The notes: generated by a model not told the origin, from the letters alone. 16,016 nucleotides of DNA from Bacillota bacterium (GCA_023397905.1 JAEWSZ010000028.1:1-16016), one strand, 5' to 3'; positions 1 through 7,838 are shown, numbered from the stretch's first letter. A program made the numbers and translations.

Positions 1-1
1 G

Positions 2-544
2 TATAACCGGCTTCATATGCCGAATATCCCTGTGAATCAACTGGATGTGCTTTTAGTAGATGAGATGGGGAAGGATATAAGCGGGGTTGGTATAGACACA
101 AACATCATAGGAAGGGTTGGCATAAAATCCGAAAGCGACTCGAAAAACCTTGATATTACCAATATAGTGGTTTCAGACCTTACGGAAGCATCTCATGGAA
201 ATGCGTTAGGGATGGGATTGGCAGATTTTATTACAAAAAAGCTGGCCGATAAAATAGATTTTAAAGCGACCTATGAGAATGTAATTACCAGTACCTTTCT
301 GGAGAGAGGGAAAATGCCGATTGCAGCGGACACGGAGCTGCAGGCGCTGCAATATGCATTGAGGACCTGCGGCCCTATTGAAATGGAGAATGCAAGAGTT
401 ATAAGAATCAAAAACACTTTGCACTTAAGCGAGATTTATGTATCTCCCGCTGTACTGGAGGAGATTAAAGGCAAGCAGGGGATTACGGTACTGGAGGAGC
501 CCAAAGATATCTTCACAAAAGATGGACAATTCACAGCCTTTTGA
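2..544 (+). CDS. LarA-like (lactate racemase superfamily, DUF2088) isomerase, C-terminal part, cut by the left window edge
   Basis: The reading frame is open from the first bases of the window to TGA at 542-544, giving about 180 residues. This is the C-terminal domain of a protein usually about 420 residues long. The internal ATG at 17 is not a convincing start because the frame is open upstream and no ribosome binding site can be seen. Family landmarks are the VLLVDEMGKDISG block near the beginning, the DLTEASHGNALGMGLAD block, TSTFLERGKMPI in the middle and RIKNTLHLSEIYVS near the end. Members of the LarA superfamily use a nickel-pincer nucleotide to racemise or epimerise 2-hydroxy acids. 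The catalytic and cofactor-binding residues of the N-terminal domain lie outside the window, so substrate and cofactor cannot be checked. It lies 126 bases before the glycyl radical enzyme on the same strand. I infer that it epimerises a hydroxy-acid or acid-sugar intermediate of the cluster. Confidence 0.85.
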   Translation, partial: YNRLHMPNIPVNQLDVLLVDEMGKDISGVGIDTNIIGRVGIKSESDSKNLDITNIVVSDLTEASHGNALGMGLADFITKKLADKIDFKATYENVITSTFLERGKMPIAADTELQALQYALRTCGPIEMENARVIRIKNTLHLSEIYVSPAVLEEIKGKQGITVLEEPKDIFTKDGQFTAF

Positions 545-652
545 GCAGATCGTTCTTTTCCTGAAAATGTCGGTAGCGTCCATTAACAAGGCGTTTGAAT
601 GCATTTAAAATCTAAGTTATGCAGACTATTATTTATATATCAAGTGCTTTTT

Positions 653-662
653 AGGAGGGAGG
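653..662 (+). promoter_or_regulatory. Ribosome binding site that sets the start of the glycyl radical enzyme
   Basis: The purine-rich block AGGAGGGAGG lies just upstream of ATG 671, its GGGAGG half 8 bases away. This favours 671 over the in-frame ATG at 599, which has no such site and would add 24 residues not expected in the family. Confidence 0.85.
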
Positions 663-670
663 TATTAGCC

Positions 671-3070
671 ATGAATGAGCGGATTAAAAACATGAAAGAA
701 AATATACAAAAATTGAACAATGCGGGGGTCCGTCGTACTACATTCTACACACTGATTACTGCTTCACTTAAGGAGACATTGGGCGAAGCGGTTCCGATCC
801 GCCGCGCCAAAGCATTTACATATCTTCTGGATCACGTGGAACAGACAGTTGCCCCATATGAGCTTCTGGCGGGATCTATTATAGGCATGTGGCCCGTAGA
901 CGGACACATAGCGTCCTATGAACTGCGGAAGCAGGAAGCCATAAAGGTTCTTGAGGAATATCTGCTGAAAAGGGAAAGTATAGGCGGTAAAGCCGCCGCT
1001 AAAAGAAGTGCCGTAACATTTGAAAGAAGAAAACTTGAGTTAAAAAGCCGGTTTGCTTTAATGGCCAGAGACCACTATGACGCAAATATTGATTTTAATC
1101 AGCTTCAAAGCTTAATCTCGGAAATGCAGAGGCATTTTGAAGGAAAAGCCAATTTGGAAAAATACGAAATCGGAAGAGAGCTGGAGAGGTATTTTAAGTA
1201 TGATTATGGAGAAGAGGCAAAAAGGTTGTCTGCTGAGCTTCCATGGAGTGTCTCCAATCATATTGATCTGAATTATCAGAAAGTAGTAAATAAAGGTTTT
1301 GGAAAGCTAAGGGATGAAATTGAGACAAGCCTGATGCAAGCCGTTGATACGAAGGAGAAGGACTTTTATTTGTCCGCCCAAATTGCTATTGCTGGGGTAA
1401 TTGGGTTTATAGACAGGTATGCGGATACGCTTCTGAAAGCCGGGAATTCACAGGAGGCTGGAGCAGGACGTGCTGTAGAACTTCGCTCTATGGCGGCCAT
1501 ATGCAGGAAGATCTCCGTTGAAAAGCCTGAGACTTTCAAAGAAGCCATGCAGCTTGTGTGGATGACACACTTAATAGCCAATATAGGGGGCGGTTCAGCG
1601 CTTTCCTTCGCAAGATTTGACCAGTACATGTATCCTTTTTATAAAAAAGATATGGAAAGCGGTGCAATAACCGAAGATGAAGCCAGAGAAATCCTTTGCT
1701 GCATGTGGCTTAAGATTAATGAACCTCAAATGCGTACAGTTCAGAGCTTAAGTGTGGGCGGTGTGACACCTGAAGGCAAAGATGCCGCCAATGGTTTGAC
1801 CAGGCTTTGTCTTGAAGTGGCGGCGGATATGAAGCTTCCTTATCCGAATCTATCCGTACGCGTAAATAAGGTCAGTCCCGAATGGTTGTATGATGAGGCT
1901 GTAAATACAATTAAAGCTGGCATAGGCCAGCCTATGATCCTGAATGACGAATTATGGATTCCAAACCTTAAACGCCTTGGGTATCCGGTTGAAATTGCAC
2001 GTGAGTACTATAATATGGGTTGCGTTGAAGTAATGCTTCAGGGTAAGCAGCCCAGCTGGGTGGGCGGTTTAATGGTGGCATTTCCGCTGGCTATTGAAAA
2101 AGTCCTAAAGAAATGGAAGCAGCATGAATGCTTGCCGGATACATTTGAAGATTTTATGCAGGCTTATCTCTCTGAAGTGAAAGGTGATATTGCGGAAAAT
2201 ATAAACGATGGACTGGCATACCTGAACCTTTTGAGGGAAAAGTGCTATGACCCCTTTGCATCAATACTTGTAGAAGGCTGCCTTGAGAGTGGAACGGATA
2301 TTTTTCAAGGCGGTGCAATATGCCCTCCGCATGTGGCAATCAGCGGCACAGGCTTGGGGACGGCGGCAGATTCACTCTCTGCAATAAAGAAGTTTGTATA
2401 TGATGAGAAAAAGGTTACACTTGGAAATCTGTATGAGGCATTGAGCTGCAATTTCAAGGGGTTCGAAAACCTGCAAGTCCTTTTAGACAGGAATACGCCG
2501 GCCTTTGGAAATGACATTGACGACGTAGATGAAATAGCGGCACGTATTTACAATGCTTATTGTGATGATGTATTTGCTTATAATGATTCTCAAAAGAAAG
2601 AGAAATATGTAAATGTCTTATTCAGCTACACCAGCCATGTATATATGGGGGAAATAACCGGGGCTACACCCAATGGGAGAATGGCCGGAGGAGCCTTCAG
2701 CGATGCGATAGGACCGAGTCAGGGAAAGGATGTTGGGGGCCCTACCAAGTTGCTTAATTCTGTATTAAGGCTTGACCATTCAAAGGTCACCGGAGGATTT
2801 GCCATGAATATTAAAGTCAATCCTACACTGGTAAATGACGAAGCCGGCACCAACGCCATTAAGTCGTTGATAAAGGCCTACATTAAAAATGGCGGTCCGC
2901 AGATTCAATTCAACTTTGTAGACCCTGATATGTTGAAGGAGGCCCAGTTATTTCCTGAAAAGCATAACGATATTGTTGTAAGAGTTGCCGGTTATTGCGA
3001 ATATTTCGTGAATCTTGACCGTACACTTCAGGATGAAATTGTGCAAAGGACAATGCATGAAATGGAATGA
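671..3070 (+). CDS. Glycyl radical enzyme, dehydratase/lyase type (pyruvate formate-lyase family)
   Basis: The protein has 799 residues, the usual length for this family. The N-terminal PFL-like domain has the family block around residues 66-77 (LLAGSIIGMWP) and a (G/A)RFDQY block at about 314-319. The catalytic loop reads GCVE, with the thiyl cysteine at residue 451 and Glu at 453. This is the signature of diol dehydratases, choline and sulfonate lyases and hydroxyproline dehydratase; true pyruvate formate-lyase has two adjacent cysteines instead. The C-terminal glycyl radical block has RVAGY followed by QDEIVQRT, with the radical glycine at about residue 774. The enzyme needs post-translational activation by a radical-SAM activase, and none is present in the window. 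Gene order (LarA-like upstream, dehydrogenase 32 bases downstream) suggests that it removes water or another group from a polyol or sugar-acid-like substrate. The substrate is not known. Family certain, reaction inferred. Confidence 0.93.
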   Translation: MNERIKNMKENIQKLNNAGVRRTTFYTLITASLKETLGEAVPIRRAKAFTYLLDHVEQTVAPYELLAGSIIGMWPVDGHIASYELRKQEAIKVLEEYLLKRESIGGKAAAKRSAVTFERRKLELKSRFALMARDHYDANIDFNQLQSLISEMQRHFEGKANLEKYEIGRELERYFKYDYGEEAKRLSAELPWSVSNHIDLNYQKVVNKGFGKLRDEIETSLMQAVDTKEKDFYLSAQIAIAGVIGFIDRYADTLLKAGNSQEAGAGRAVELRSMAAICRKISVEKPETFKEAMQLVWMTHLIANIGGGSALSFARFDQYMYPFYKKDMESGAITEDEAREILCCMWLKINEPQMRTVQSLSVGGVTPEGKDAANGLTRLCLEVAADMKLPYPNLSVRVNKVSPEWLYDEAVNTIKAGIGQPMILNDELWIPNLKRLGYPVEIAREYYNMGCVEVMLQGKQPSWVGGLMVAFPLAIEKVLKKWKQHECLPDTFEDFMQAYLSEVKGDIAENINDGLAYLNLLREKCYDPFASILVEGCLESGTDIFQGGAICPPHVAISGTGLGTAADSLSAIKKFVYDEKKVTLGNLYEALSCNFKGFENLQVLLDRNTPAFGNDIDDVDEIAARIYNAYCDDVFAYNDSQKKEKYVNVLFSYTSHVYMGEITGATPNGRMAGGAFSDAIGPSQGKDVGGPTKLLNSVLRLDHSKVTGGFAMNIKVNPTLVNDEAGTNAIKSLIKAYIKNGGPQIQFNFVDPDMLKEAQLFPEKHNDIVVRVAGYCEYFVNLDRTLQDEIVQRTMHEME

Positions 3071-3088
3071 AGATCAGACTAAAATTAC

Positions 3089-3094
3089 AAGGAG
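3089..3094 (+). promoter_or_regulatory. Ribosome binding site that sets the start of the zinc-type dehydrogenase
   Basis: AAGGAG sits 8 bases before ATG 3103. The alternative in-frame ATG at 3067 overlaps the end of the upstream gene, has no comparable site and adds 12 residues ahead of the conserved MKAVAV start. Confidence 0.8.
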
Positions 3095-3102
3095 CGTTGA
3101 TT

Positions 3103-4125
3103 ATGAAAGCAGTAGCAGTGATAGAAGCCGGAAAGGTTGAGGTTGTTGATATACCTATTCCCGAGTGTGGTAAATATGAATGCCTTGTAAAGGTAGGAGC
3201 CTGTGGATTGTGCAACAGTACCGACCTCAAAATAATCAGTGACCAAATCTCAAACGTAAAGGTCCAATACCCTGTAATTCTTGGGCATGAAGGCGTGGGA
3301 GAGATAATTGAAAAGGGGAGCAAGGTAAGGAATCTGAAGGTTGGAGAGATAGTATTAAGTCCGGTGGGAAAGATGGCTGCCGGAGTGCCTTATAATCTTA
3401 TGTATGGAGGAATGGCGCAGTACTGCATTGCACATGATGTAAAAGCTATGCTTGAGGATGGAATTGAGCTGCCGTTTGTGCTTGAGCGGTATCCTATGAG
3501 AAAATTCTCAAAGGATATAAGCTTTGAGGATGCAGGCGTTGTCCTTACATTGAAAGAAAATTATAGCGCATTAATAAATTTTGGCATGAAACCCGGTATG
3601 GACGTGCTTATATATGGTGATGGCCCTGTGGGTATGGGACTTGCTAATTTCTCCCGTGTAATAAATGCCGGATGGGTAGGCTGTGTAGGACACAGGAAGG
3701 ATCGTCTGGATAAAATTCTTAGCATTGCCAAAGCGGATATGGTTATCAATTCTCATGATGAGTCACTGGATGAAAAACTTGGAGACAAGCACTTCGACCT
3801 GATTATAGATGCGGTAGGCAAGACGGATATCATTAAACAGGCGGCAAAAAGGCTGAAGCCGGGAGGAAAAGTAGGCTGTTATGGCGTATTGAAGCCCGGA
3901 GATTCAACTTTCGATCTTTTCGACCTGCCCAACCATGTCAGCTTGCATATGCTTAACTGGCCTTACAGGCAGCATGATATGCAGGATGAAATAATAGACA
4001 TGATTTTGACGGGAAAAATTAATCCAAAGGATTATTACAGCCATGTTTTACCTATAGATGAAGTTGTGAAGGGGATAAAATTGATTGAGAGCCGCGAGGC
4101 GTATAAGGTTGTATTAAAAATGTAG
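3103..4125 (+). CDS. Zinc-type medium-chain alcohol/polyol dehydrogenase
   Basis: This is a 340-residue member of the medium-chain dehydrogenase/reductase superfamily, which oxidises alcohols or polyols or reduces carbonyls with NAD(P). The N-terminal GroES-like domain has the catalytic-zinc residues Cys37 (in GLCNSTD) and His62-Glu63 (in GHEGVGE). The usual four-cysteine structural-zinc loop after about residue 88 is missing; the segment instead runs SPVGKMAAGVPYNLMYGG. The Rossmann dinucleotide loop GDGPVG is at 172-177, and the KPGGKVGCYG strand follows at about residue 260. It lies 32 bases after the glycyl radical enzyme and is probably co-transcribed with it. A natural role would be to reduce the aldehyde or ketone left by the radical enzyme, or to oxidise its polyol precursor. 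The sequence does not decide which. Confidence 0.88.
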   Translation: MKAVAVIEAGKVEVVDIPIPECGKYECLVKVGACGLCNSTDLKIISDQISNVKVQYPVILGHEGVGEIIEKGSKVRNLKVGEIVLSPVGKMAAGVPYNLMYGGMAQYCIAHDVKAMLEDGIELPFVLERYPMRKFSKDISFEDAGVVLTLKENYSALINFGMKPGMDVLIYGDGPVGMGLANFSRVINAGWVGCVGHRKDRLDKILSIAKADMVINSHDESLDEKLGDKHFDLIIDAVGKTDIIKQAAKRLKPGGKVGCYGVLKPGDSTFDLFDLPNHVSLHMLNWPYRQHDMQDEIIDMILTGKINPKDYYSHVLPIDEVVKGIKLIESREAYKVVLKM

Positions 4126-4162
4126 GGAATTTGAACTTTAAGCGGATATTTATAAAGCGTTT

Positions 4163-4189
4163 TGAGGTATGAGACAAACTCATACCTCA
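4163..4189 (+). repeat. Perfect 11-bp inverted repeat (stem-loop) inside the catabolic cluster
   Basis: TGAGGTATGAG at 4163-4173 and its exact complement at 4179-4189 enclose a 5-base loop (ACAAA). The hairpin lies in the 112-base gap between the dehydrogenase and the PMI-like gene. No T run follows on either strand, so it is not a standard intrinsic terminator. It could be an mRNA processing or stability element that sets different levels of upstream and downstream transcripts, or an operator. Those roles are inference. Confidence 0.75.
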
Positions 4190-4221
4190 GAACATAAGAG
4201 CCGAAAAATTACACTGATTTT

Positions 4222-4227
4222 GGGAGG
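4222..4227 (+). promoter_or_regulatory. Ribosome binding site that sets the start of the PMI-like gene
   Basis: GGGAGG lies 10 bases before ATG 4238. The upstream in-frame ATG at 4169 falls inside the 4163-4189 hairpin and has no ribosome binding site, so 4238 is the better start. Confidence 0.75.
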
Positions 4228-4237
4228 TAACCGATTG

Positions 4238-5323
4238 ATGGACATTTCTGCTTTTCCATGGAGGCTTGTGCAAAACAGGGTAAAACGTAAATATTCAGGA
4301 GGACGTGAACTTGACCGTTTCCGTGGTATAGAGCCCGCAGTTGACGATGATACGCCGGAGGCGTGGGTTGGTTCGGATACCGGTGTCCGCAATCCCCTGA
4401 AGCCGTACGAGGGACACGCCCGCTGCATACTCCCCGATGGCAGGGAAATGTATGTGTGCGAGGCTGTGTCCATAGATCCTGAGAATATACTCGGGAAGGA
4501 GCATGTTGCAAGATACGGCTCCAGATTAGGTATACTTGTGAAAATACTGGATGCAAAGGTTCAGCTCAGCCTTCAGGCACATCCAACCCGTGATTTTGCC
4601 AAGCAGGTTTACAATAGTGATTTTGGCAAGGAGGAGAGCTGGTACATAATTTCGCTGCGTGATGATACAAAAGAACCTCCTTATGTGTATATGGGATTTA
4701 AGGAAGGCATTACACCGGATATATTCAAAAAATACTATGATGCCGGGGATGTTGCCGGGATGGAAAAGTGCGTCCACAAGCTGCCTGTCAAGGTTGGAGA
4801 TATGTATTTTATACGTGCGGGCCTGCCTCATGCGATTGGCGCCGGATGCTTGCTGATAGAGGTACAGGAGCCTTCAGACCTGATAGCAACAGTATCCAGG
4901 CTTCAAGAAGGTACGGATGAAGAGAAGGCAGCCTACGATAAGCGCCAGCTTGGTACATATATTTATAAGGGAAGCAGCTATGAGGAGAACTTCAATAAGT
5001 GTGTCATTCAGCCCAAAGTATTTCGCAAAGGCTATTGGGGCAAGGAGTCTCTGCTTCTCGGCAAGCCTTCTGCACAGTATTTTTCCGTCACCCGCATTGA
5101 TGCCGAAGGAACTGCCGATATACGCGGGACAGGATATGTCCAGGTGGCTGTGGTGCTCAAGGGCGGAGGCAAGCTTGTATGGGATGGAGGCACGATGGAT
5201 GTAAAGAAATCAGATGAACTTTTGCTGCCGGCAAATATAAAAAATATGAAAATCATTCCGGGCAGCAGCGGCTTCTCAGCAGTACTCTCCCATCCGGCCG
5301 GCGTGGAGTTTGATATGGCGTAG
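4238..5323 (+). CDS. Class I mannose-6-phosphate isomerase (ManA)-like protein
   Basis: This 361-residue cupin-type protein resembles class I phosphomannose isomerases, zinc enzymes that interconvert aldose and ketose phosphates. The metal-site pattern is intact: Gln113 and His115 in LSLQAHPTRD, Glu133 in GKEESWYI, and His198 in GLPHAIGAG. The characteristic TPEAWVGSD block is at 40-47, and the EVQEPSDLIATVSR block near 208-221 corresponds to the EiQqSSD block of PMIs. It is somewhat shorter than enterobacterial ManA (about 390 residues) but close to Bacillus-type enzymes. It sits between the dehydrogenase and PdxA2 genes, so a housekeeping mannose role is not the obvious reading. I infer isomerisation of a sugar or sugar phosphate within the pathway. 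Binding residues for a phosphate cannot be verified by eye. Confidence 0.82.
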   Translation: MDISAFPWRLVQNRVKRKYSGGRELDRFRGIEPAVDDDTPEAWVGSDTGVRNPLKPYEGHARCILPDGREMYVCEAVSIDPENILGKEHVARYGSRLGILVKILDAKVQLSLQAHPTRDFAKQVYNSDFGKEESWYIISLRDDTKEPPYVYMGFKEGITPDIFKKYYDAGDVAGMEKCVHKLPVKVGDMYFIRAGLPHAIGAGCLLIEVQEPSDLIATVSRLQEGTDEEKAAYDKRQLGTYIYKGSSYEENFNKCVIQPKVFRKGYWGKESLLLGKPSAQYFSVTRIDAEGTADIRGTGYVQVAVVLKGGGKLVWDGGTMDVKKSDELLLPANIKNMKIIPGSSGFSAVLSHPAGVEFDMA

Positions 5324-5392
5324 GCTTATTTATCTTACCTGCCTTCTGCAAGTCTTTTGTCATGTATTATTGCCTGTATGCTTTGAGTAAGT

Positions 5393-5421
5393 TTTACAGC
5401 ATATAAAAATATTTTTAAATA
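5393..5421 (+). promoter_or_regulatory. Possible internal promoter ahead of the pdxA-type gene
   Basis: TTTACA (5393-5398) and TAAATA (5416-5421) are separated by 17 bases in the 132-base AT-rich gap before the PdxA2 gene. Both boxes deviate from consensus, so this is a weak call. If real, it would let the dehydrogenase/kinase pair be expressed apart from the upstream genes. Confidence 0.3.
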
Positions 5422-5455
5422 TGTACATTGAGTACAAGGAGAGGAACGTGATATT

Positions 5456-6487
5456 ATGTCAAAATTTAAACCCATTCTTGGAATATCTATGGGAGATCCG
5501 GCGGGCATTGGCCCTGAAATAGCTGTAAAGACACTTGCGAGAGAGGATATTTATGAAAAATGCCGTCCGCTTATTGTGGGAGATGCAAAAGTAATGAGAG
5601 ATGCCCTGCGGATTACCAATTTAGACTTAAAGCTCAACATTATTTCCGATGTGAAGGATGCATGCTTTGAGCTAGGCACTATGGATATAATTGACTTGAA
5701 TAATGTGGATATGGAGAAGCTGGAGTACGGAAAAGTTTCGGCTATGGCGGGAAATGCAGCATTTGAAGCTGTTAAAAAGTTGATCGAGCTCGCCATGGAA
5801 AAAAAGATAGATGCTACCATTACCGGCCCCATAAACAAAGAGTCCATTAATCTTGCAGGACACCATTTCTCAGGGCATACGGAGATTTATGCCCATTTTA
5901 CCCAAACAAGCGACTTTTCAATGATGCTGGCCCACGGCAATTTCAGAGTTGTACACGTATGTACACACGTGTCATTGAGACAGGCGTGTGATCTGGTTAA
6001 GAAGGACAGGGTACTGAAGGTCATAAAGCTTGCAGAAGATGCATGCAGGAAAATCGGCATTGCAAATCCCAGAATAGGTGTGGCAGGACTGAATCCGCAT
6101 TCAGGAGAGAATGGAATGTTTGGATGGGAGGAAGAAAGAGAAATAGAACCTGCCATTGCTGAGGCTGTGAAGCTGGGAATAAATGTAGAGGGTCCCGTCC
6201 CTCCGGACAGCCTGTTCTCAAAGGCCAGAGGCGGATGGTATGACATTGCGGTGGCTATGTATCATGATCAGGGACATATACCAATGAAGGTTGTGGGATT
6301 TGAATGGAATGAGAATGAAAAGAAATGGAATGCCATAAGCGGAGTGAATATAACATTGGGATTGCCTATCATACGCAGCTCAGTGGATCATGGGACAGCA
6401 TTCGGAAAGGCCGGAAAGGGTACGGCATCCGAGCTGAGCCTGGTACATGCTGTTGAGTATGGAATAATGCTTGCGATTAATAAATGA
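5456..6487 (+). CDS. pdxA: PdxA2-type 4-phospho acid-sugar dehydrogenase (4-hydroxythreonine-4-phosphate dehydrogenase family)
   Basis: This 343-residue protein belongs to the PdxA family. It is preceded by an AAGGAGAGG ribosome binding site. The GDPAGIGPE block is at 13-21 and TGPINKES at 123-130. The metal-binding histidines match those of E. coli PdxA: His171 (in CTHVSLR), His215 (in GLNPHSGE) and His270 (in MYHDQGH). The residues after YHDQG are HIPMK rather than the LPVLK of biosynthetic PdxA, as expected of the PdxA2 branch. PdxA2 enzymes oxidise and decarboxylate D-threonate 4-phosphate or D-erythronate 4-phosphate to dihydroxyacetone phosphate with NAD. No other pyridoxal-phosphate synthesis gene is nearby, and the DUF1537 kinase follows 22 bases later, so a catabolic role is much more likely than vitamin B6 synthesis. 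Exact stereochemistry of the substrate is unknown. Confidence 0.9.
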   Translation: MSKFKPILGISMGDPAGIGPEIAVKTLAREDIYEKCRPLIVGDAKVMRDALRITNLDLKLNIISDVKDACFELGTMDIIDLNNVDMEKLEYGKVSAMAGNAAFEAVKKLIELAMEKKIDATITGPINKESINLAGHHFSGHTEIYAHFTQTSDFSMMLAHGNFRVVHVCTHVSLRQACDLVKKDRVLKVIKLAEDACRKIGIANPRIGVAGLNPHSGENGMFGWEEEREIEPAIAEAVKLGINVEGPVPPDSLFSKARGGWYDIAVAMYHDQGHIPMKVVGFEWNENEKKWNAISGVNITLGLPIIRSSVDHGTAFGKAGKGTASELSLVHAVEYGIMLAINK

Positions 6488-6509
6488 TAATACTATAAGG
6501 TTGGGTAAA

Positions 6510-7814
6510 ATGGTTAAATTGTTAATTATTGCCGATGATTTTACCGGTGCACTGGATACCGGAGTGCAATTTGCCAAGCAAGGAATTAAGACTCTTGTAA
6601 GCATACAGAGTGAGTATAATGCCCTATCTGTTGAAGATGGCGCCCAAATACTTGTTATTGATACCGAAAGCAGGCATATAGGGGCGGAAGAGGCATACCG
6701 GACGGTTTTTAAGATTGCCGGGGCTGCAGGATTATCGGGTATTAAAAAAATATATAAAAAAACAGATTCCACTTTGCGAGGGAATATCGGAAGCGAGTTG
6801 GAGGCGGTAATGAATGCGCTTGGAGAAAATACGCTTGTGTTTATACCAGCATTTCCAATGGCAGGACGGGTTACCGTAGACGGCTTCCAATATGTCAATG
6901 GAGAAGCTCTCCATAAAACAGCCTTTGCACATGACCCGCTGGACCCTGTGGTTGACAGCTATATACCGGATATAATCGGAAAACAGACCGAGGCTGATGT
7001 AGTTATAGTCAGAAAGGGAGAGCTGCAAGACTTTGGGGATCAAAGTCCGAAGCAAAAAACCATGTTTGTTTTCGATTGTGAAAAGGACGAAGATTTTAAA
7101 AGAATCGGGAGAGTTCTGAAGCAAACAGGAAGGATGAGGGTAACAGCGGGAAGTGCGGGATTTGCAGCTTTTTTGCCGGAGCTTTTAGAGTTAAAGGGCC
7201 ATGGAGAAGCAGTGGCGGAGGAGTTTGAGAAAAAGTGCAGTGAAGAGCTGCTTGTGGTATGCGGAAGTCTAAACGAACGTTCCTTGAAACAGATAAATTT
7301 TGGAGAAATGCACGGCTATTCAAGTATTACTTTAACTGAGAAAGAAAAACTGACTGAGGACTATTTTGAAAGTCCCGATGGATTGGCCTTGGTAGAAAAA
7401 GCTGAGAGACAGGCAGTCGGAAATGGAAAACTTATAATAAAAGCTGCGGGAAGCAGGCAGGAAGAGGGTAAATGTCTGGCTTATGCACGGAGCATCGGTC
7501 TTGATGAAAAAAGTATACCCTTTCAGATAGCCTGCAACATAGGAAAGCTTGTAAAGCAAGTGATTGACAGAAGCGGCATCGGGACGCTGATCGTATTTGG
7601 AGGAGACACGGCGGTGTCAATAATGAATGCTTTGGGCTGTGACGGCATTATTCCTGTAAGGGAAATTGTCCCGGGGGTTGCAGTATCAAAAGTAGCGGGT
7701 AATGGTTACAACCTGAAGCTTATTACTAAAGCCGGAGGGTTTGGGGATGAAAGTGTGCTGCTGGACATAGAGCAGTATTTGAATGTCAATCGACAACTTT
7801 TCACGGGAGTATAA
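6510..7814 (+). CDS. Four-carbon acid-sugar kinase family protein (DUF1537)
   Basis: This 434-residue protein has both domains of the DUF1537 kinase family. The N-terminal substrate-binding domain has IIADDFTGALDTGVQFAKQG at 6-25, KKTDSTLRGNIG at 83-94 and the FIPAFPMAGR block at 111-120. The C-terminal nucleotide-binding domain has GGDTA at 364-368, PGVAVSK near 389 and TKAGGFG near 408. Characterised members phosphorylate D-threonate, D-erythronate and related acid sugars at O4 with ATP, and the product is the substrate of the adjacent PdxA2-type enzyme. The start at 6510 was preferred over the in-frame ATG at 6471, which overlaps the end of the upstream gene; the family normally starts just before the IIADDFTGA block. 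Only a weak AAGG-type ribosome binding site precedes it, so it may be translated partly by coupling. It is the last gene before the terminator. Confidence 0.93.
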   Translation: MVKLLIIADDFTGALDTGVQFAKQGIKTLVSIQSEYNALSVEDGAQILVIDTESRHIGAEEAYRTVFKIAGAAGLSGIKKIYKKTDSTLRGNIGSELEAVMNALGENTLVFIPAFPMAGRVTVDGFQYVNGEALHKTAFAHDPLDPVVDSYIPDIIGKQTEADVVIVRKGELQDFGDQSPKQKTMFVFDCEKDEDFKRIGRVLKQTGRMRVTAGSAGFAAFLPELLELKGHGEAVAEEFEKKCSEELLVVCGSLNERSLKQINFGEMHGYSSITLTEKEKLTEDYFESPDGLALVEKAERQAVGNGKLIIKAAGSRQEEGKCLAYARSIGLDEKSIPFQIACNIGKLVKQVIDRSGIGTLIVFGGDTAVSIMNALGCDGIIPVREIVPGVAVSKVAGNGYNLKLITKAGGFGDESVLLDIEQYLNVNRQLFTGV

Positions 7815-7838
7815 AAAAGGATGCCAGAACCTTGACAT

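Noticed and set aside
599..670. N-terminal extension of the glycyl radical enzyme from ATG 599
   Set aside because: It has no ribosome binding site and adds residues not typical of the family; AGGAGGGAGG directly precedes ATG 671.
5887..6246. Long minus-strand frame inside the PdxA2 gene
   Set aside because: It is a shadow of a well-conserved gene on the plus strand and has no family features. The same applies to the other antisense frames within 200-7600, 8089-8891 and 12919-13433.
5456..6487. Vitamin B6 biosynthesis role for the PdxA homologue
   Set aside because: The YHDQGHIP signature and the adjacent DUF1537 kinase fit the catabolic PdxA2 branch, and no other B6 gene is present.
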